Of a stretch of DNA of 6,240 bases, positions 5,176 through 6,240 are shown in pieces. The first letter of the stretch is position 1; the number at the start of each line of letters is the position of its first letter. The notes under the pieces were generated by a model that was given only the letters and a program-made list of their open reading frames with translations, made no database searches and was not told the DNA's origin. The DNA is from an uncultured Clostridia bacterium. GTDB lineage: Bacteria; Bacillota; Clostridia; Oscillospirales; Oscillospiraceae. The translations under genes and the position numbers were made by a program. The DNA lies in assembly GCA_938049125.1 (NCBI GenBank), contig CALICR010000162.1, forward strand, positions 1 to 6,240, read 5' to 3'.

Positions 5176-5648
5176 TGCTTCGCCTCCGGCTCGGGTCTGC
5201 CCTTCCGGTCGAGGAACAGCGCATAGATGGCCAGCGCCGCCGCGCCGCCGGTCACGAAAAGGTCCGCCACATTGAACACGGCGAAATTCATGAAATCCAG
5301 CGCGATCATGTCCACGACATAGCCGTTGACCACCCGGTCGATGAGATTGCCGATGGCCCCGCCCGCGATGACGGTGAAGATCCAGAGGTAGGGGCGGCTG
5401 AAAATTTTCTTCACGGCGCAGTAGACGACGCCGACGAGGAACACCGCCGTCAGGATCAGGAAAAACGTGCGCTTGCCCTCGAGCATGGAGAAGGCCGCGC
5501 CGCTGTTGCGGATGTAGGTCAGGTGGAACAGGCCGGGCACGGCCTCCACATAGCCGCCCAGCGGGATGTTGGCGACGACGAGCGCCTTGGTGATCTGGTC
5601 CAGGGCCACCAGGCCCCCGGCCACCAGAAGGAGCAGCAGATAAAACAT
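5172..5648 (-). CDS. lspA: Lipoprotein signal peptidase (signal peptidase II)
   Basis: 158 residues, four hydrophobic helices: a membrane aspartyl protease that removes the signal peptide from diacylglyceryl-modified prolipoproteins just before the lipobox Cys. Family motifs are all present: DQITK (17-21), RNSGAAFSML (47-56), GNLIDRVVNGYVVDMI (100-115) and FNVAD (125-129). By comparison with E. coli and Pseudomonas LspA, the catalytic pair should be Asp113 and Asp129. The ATG at 5648 is preceded by AGGGGG (5660-5655 on the complement) with a 6-base gap. An additional AAAGGAG further up (5675-5669) is too far from this ATG and sits near the predicted transcript start. The gene overlaps the pseudouridine synthase by four bases. 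The lipoprotein encoded at 2845-3312 is a plausible substrate. Confidence 0.97.
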   Translation of the reverse strand: MFYLLLLLVAGGLVALDQITKALVVANIPLGGYVEAVPGLFHLTYIRNSGAAFSMLEGKRTFFLILTAVFLVGVVYCAVKKIFSRPYLWIFTVIAGGAIGNLIDRVVNGYVVDMIALDFMNFAVFNVADLFVTGGAAALAIYALFLDRKGRPEPEAKQ

Positions 5649-5676
5649 AAGGATCCCCCTTTGTCAAGCTCCTTTC

Positions 5677-5705
5677 ATTCTACCACAGCGGCGGCAAAAA
5701 CACAA
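5677..5705 (-). promoter_or_regulatory. Promoter of the lspA–rluD operon (extended -10)
   Basis: On the minus strand TTGTGT (5705-5700) and TAGAAT (5682-5677) are 17 bp apart, with TG one base before the -10 hexamer. Transcription should start near 5670, giving a short leader of about 22 bases. It lies after the metG terminator, as expected for a new transcript. Confidence 0.6.
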
Positions 5706-5730
5706 TCGCAGGAACGGCGAAGAACGCGGC

Positions 5731-5763
5731 AAAAAGCCCCGGAAGGCGCTGCCTTCCGGGGCT
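5731..5763 (-). terminator. Intrinsic terminator after metG
   Basis: A perfect 13-bp stem (AGCCCCGGAAGGC, 5735-5747, with 5751-5763) has a 3-base loop and a U-run on the minus strand (complement of A5731-5735). It starts 8 bases after the metG stop (5774-5772). Confidence 0.9.
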
Positions 5764-5771
5764 CAGGTCAT

Positions 5772-6240
5772 TTACACCAGTCGGGAACCGGCGGGGATCT
5801 TGTCGTCCAGCATAACGAGGTTCAGCTTGTCGCCGCGCTCGGCGGAGAGCAGCATCCCGCAGGACATCTGGCCCATCATCTTCCGGGGCGCCAGGTTCGT
5901 GACGGCCACCAGAGTCTTTCCTACCAGCTCCTCGGGCTTATAGTACTTGGCGATGCCGGAGAGGATCTGCCGCGGCGTGCCGGTGCCGTCGTCGAGCTGG
6001 AACTTCAGCAGCTTTTCGGACTTCTTGACCGGCTCACACTGGAGCACCTTGACCACCGTCATCTCCACCTTGGAGAAGGTGTCGAAAGCGATTTCCGGCA
6101 GCGGCTCGGGCAGCGGGTCCTCCTTCGGGGCCTGGGCAGCCTTGTGCAGGGCCTCCAGCTCCGCCAGCTCCTTCTCCATGTCGATGCGGGGGAACAGGGC
6201 CGCGCCCACGGTCACCTCCGCGTCCGCGGGCAGCACGCCG
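5772..6240 (-). CDS. metG: Methionyl-tRNA synthetase, C-terminal part (partial)
   Basis: The reading frame is open to the window edge, so only about the last 155 residues are seen; the catalytic Rossmann domain lies beyond 6240. The visible part begins with the segment linking the anticodon-binding domain (LFPRID, typical of bacterial MetG). A charged, Pro/Glu-rich linker (AQAPKEDPLPEPLPE) follows, then the EMAP-II/Trbp111-like OB-fold tRNA-binding domain (about the last 105 residues), with SEKLLKFQLDDG, RQILSGIAKYY, NLAPRKMMGQMSCGMLLSA and the PAGSRL end. The enzyme charges initiator and elongator tRNA-Met. The domain is also found as a stand-alone protein in other bacteria, but the preceding LFPRID and linker favour full-length MetG. 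The GTG at 6236 is an internal valine rather than a start. The gene ends in a strong terminator. Confidence 0.9.
   Translation of the reverse strand, partial: GVLPADAEVTVGAALFPRIDMEKELAELEALHKAAQAPKEDPLPEPLPEIAFDTFSKVEMTVVKVLQCEPVKKSEKLLKFQLDDGTGTPRQILSGIAKYYKPEELVGKTLVAVTNLAPRKMMGQMSCGMLLSAERGDKLNLVMLDDKIPAGSRLV

Noticed and set aside
4000..5226. Plus-strand open frame of 408 codons opposite rluD and thiT
   Set aside because: The minus strand carries clear RluD and ThiT motifs plus a riboswitch; the plus-strand product is low-complexity with no recognisable domain.
5176..5667. Longer N-terminus for the pseudouridine synthase
   Set aside because: That stretch is the out-of-frame shadow of lspA; the ATGA overlap gives the natural start.
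1..6240. Mobile elements, CRISPR arrays, tRNA/rRNA genes, defence or secondary-metabolite clusters
   Set aside because: No terminal repeats, transposase or integrase motifs, regularly spaced repeats, or RNA-gene signatures were seen; the genes are housekeeping or common accessory types.

Overview
The window looks like an ordinary chromosomal stretch from a GC-rich member of the Firmicutes/Clostridia. My best guess is the Oscillospiraceae (Flavonifractor/Oscillibacter-like), but that is an inference. It rests on high-GC codon use combined with strong GGAGG-type ribosome binding sites, AT-rich promoters, intrinsic terminators, an ECF-type thiamine transporter behind a TPP riboswitch with a terminator, and the lspA–pseudouridine synthase gene pair typical of Gram-positive genomes. 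I see no transposon, phage, CRISPR, tRNA or rRNA sequence.

Plus strand, left half. The window opens with the last 31 codons of a probable FMN-dependent alpha-hydroxy-acid dehydrogenase (1-96). A soluble histidine-kinase-like protein follows (272-1270); it keeps an N-box but has no phospho-acceptor histidine and no recognisable G1 box. Its gene ends in a strong terminator. An AT-rich promoter region with nested inverted repeats (1341-1424) then leads into a CPA-type cation:proton antiporter (1452-2786), which also ends in a perfect 15-bp terminator hairpin.

Minus strand, right half, read from high to low coordinates: the C-terminal part of methionyl-tRNA synthetase (metG, entering from beyond 6240 and ending at 5772) with its terminator; an extended -10 promoter; then lspA (lipoprotein signal peptidase) and an RluA/RluD-family pseudouridine synthase sharing an ATGA overlap. 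Next come a promoter overlapping the end of the synthase gene, a TPP riboswitch with a complete terminator/antiterminator expression platform, and thiT (thiamine-specific ECF S component) with its own terminator. Last is a separately promoted small lipoprotein of unknown function (2845-3312), convergent with the antiporter.

How the genes relate: LspA would cleave the signal peptide of lipoproteins such as the one encoded here. ThiT imports thiamine and needs an EcfA/A'/T energising module that is not in this window; its expression should fall when TPP is abundant. No terminator separates the lspA–rluD pair from thiT, so the riboswitch terminator probably also acts as the TPP-dependent end of that operon. 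I did not find a clearly novel multi-gene system. The points most worth a second look are the degenerate kinase, the nested palindromes at the antiporter promoter, and the compact riboswitch arrangement.
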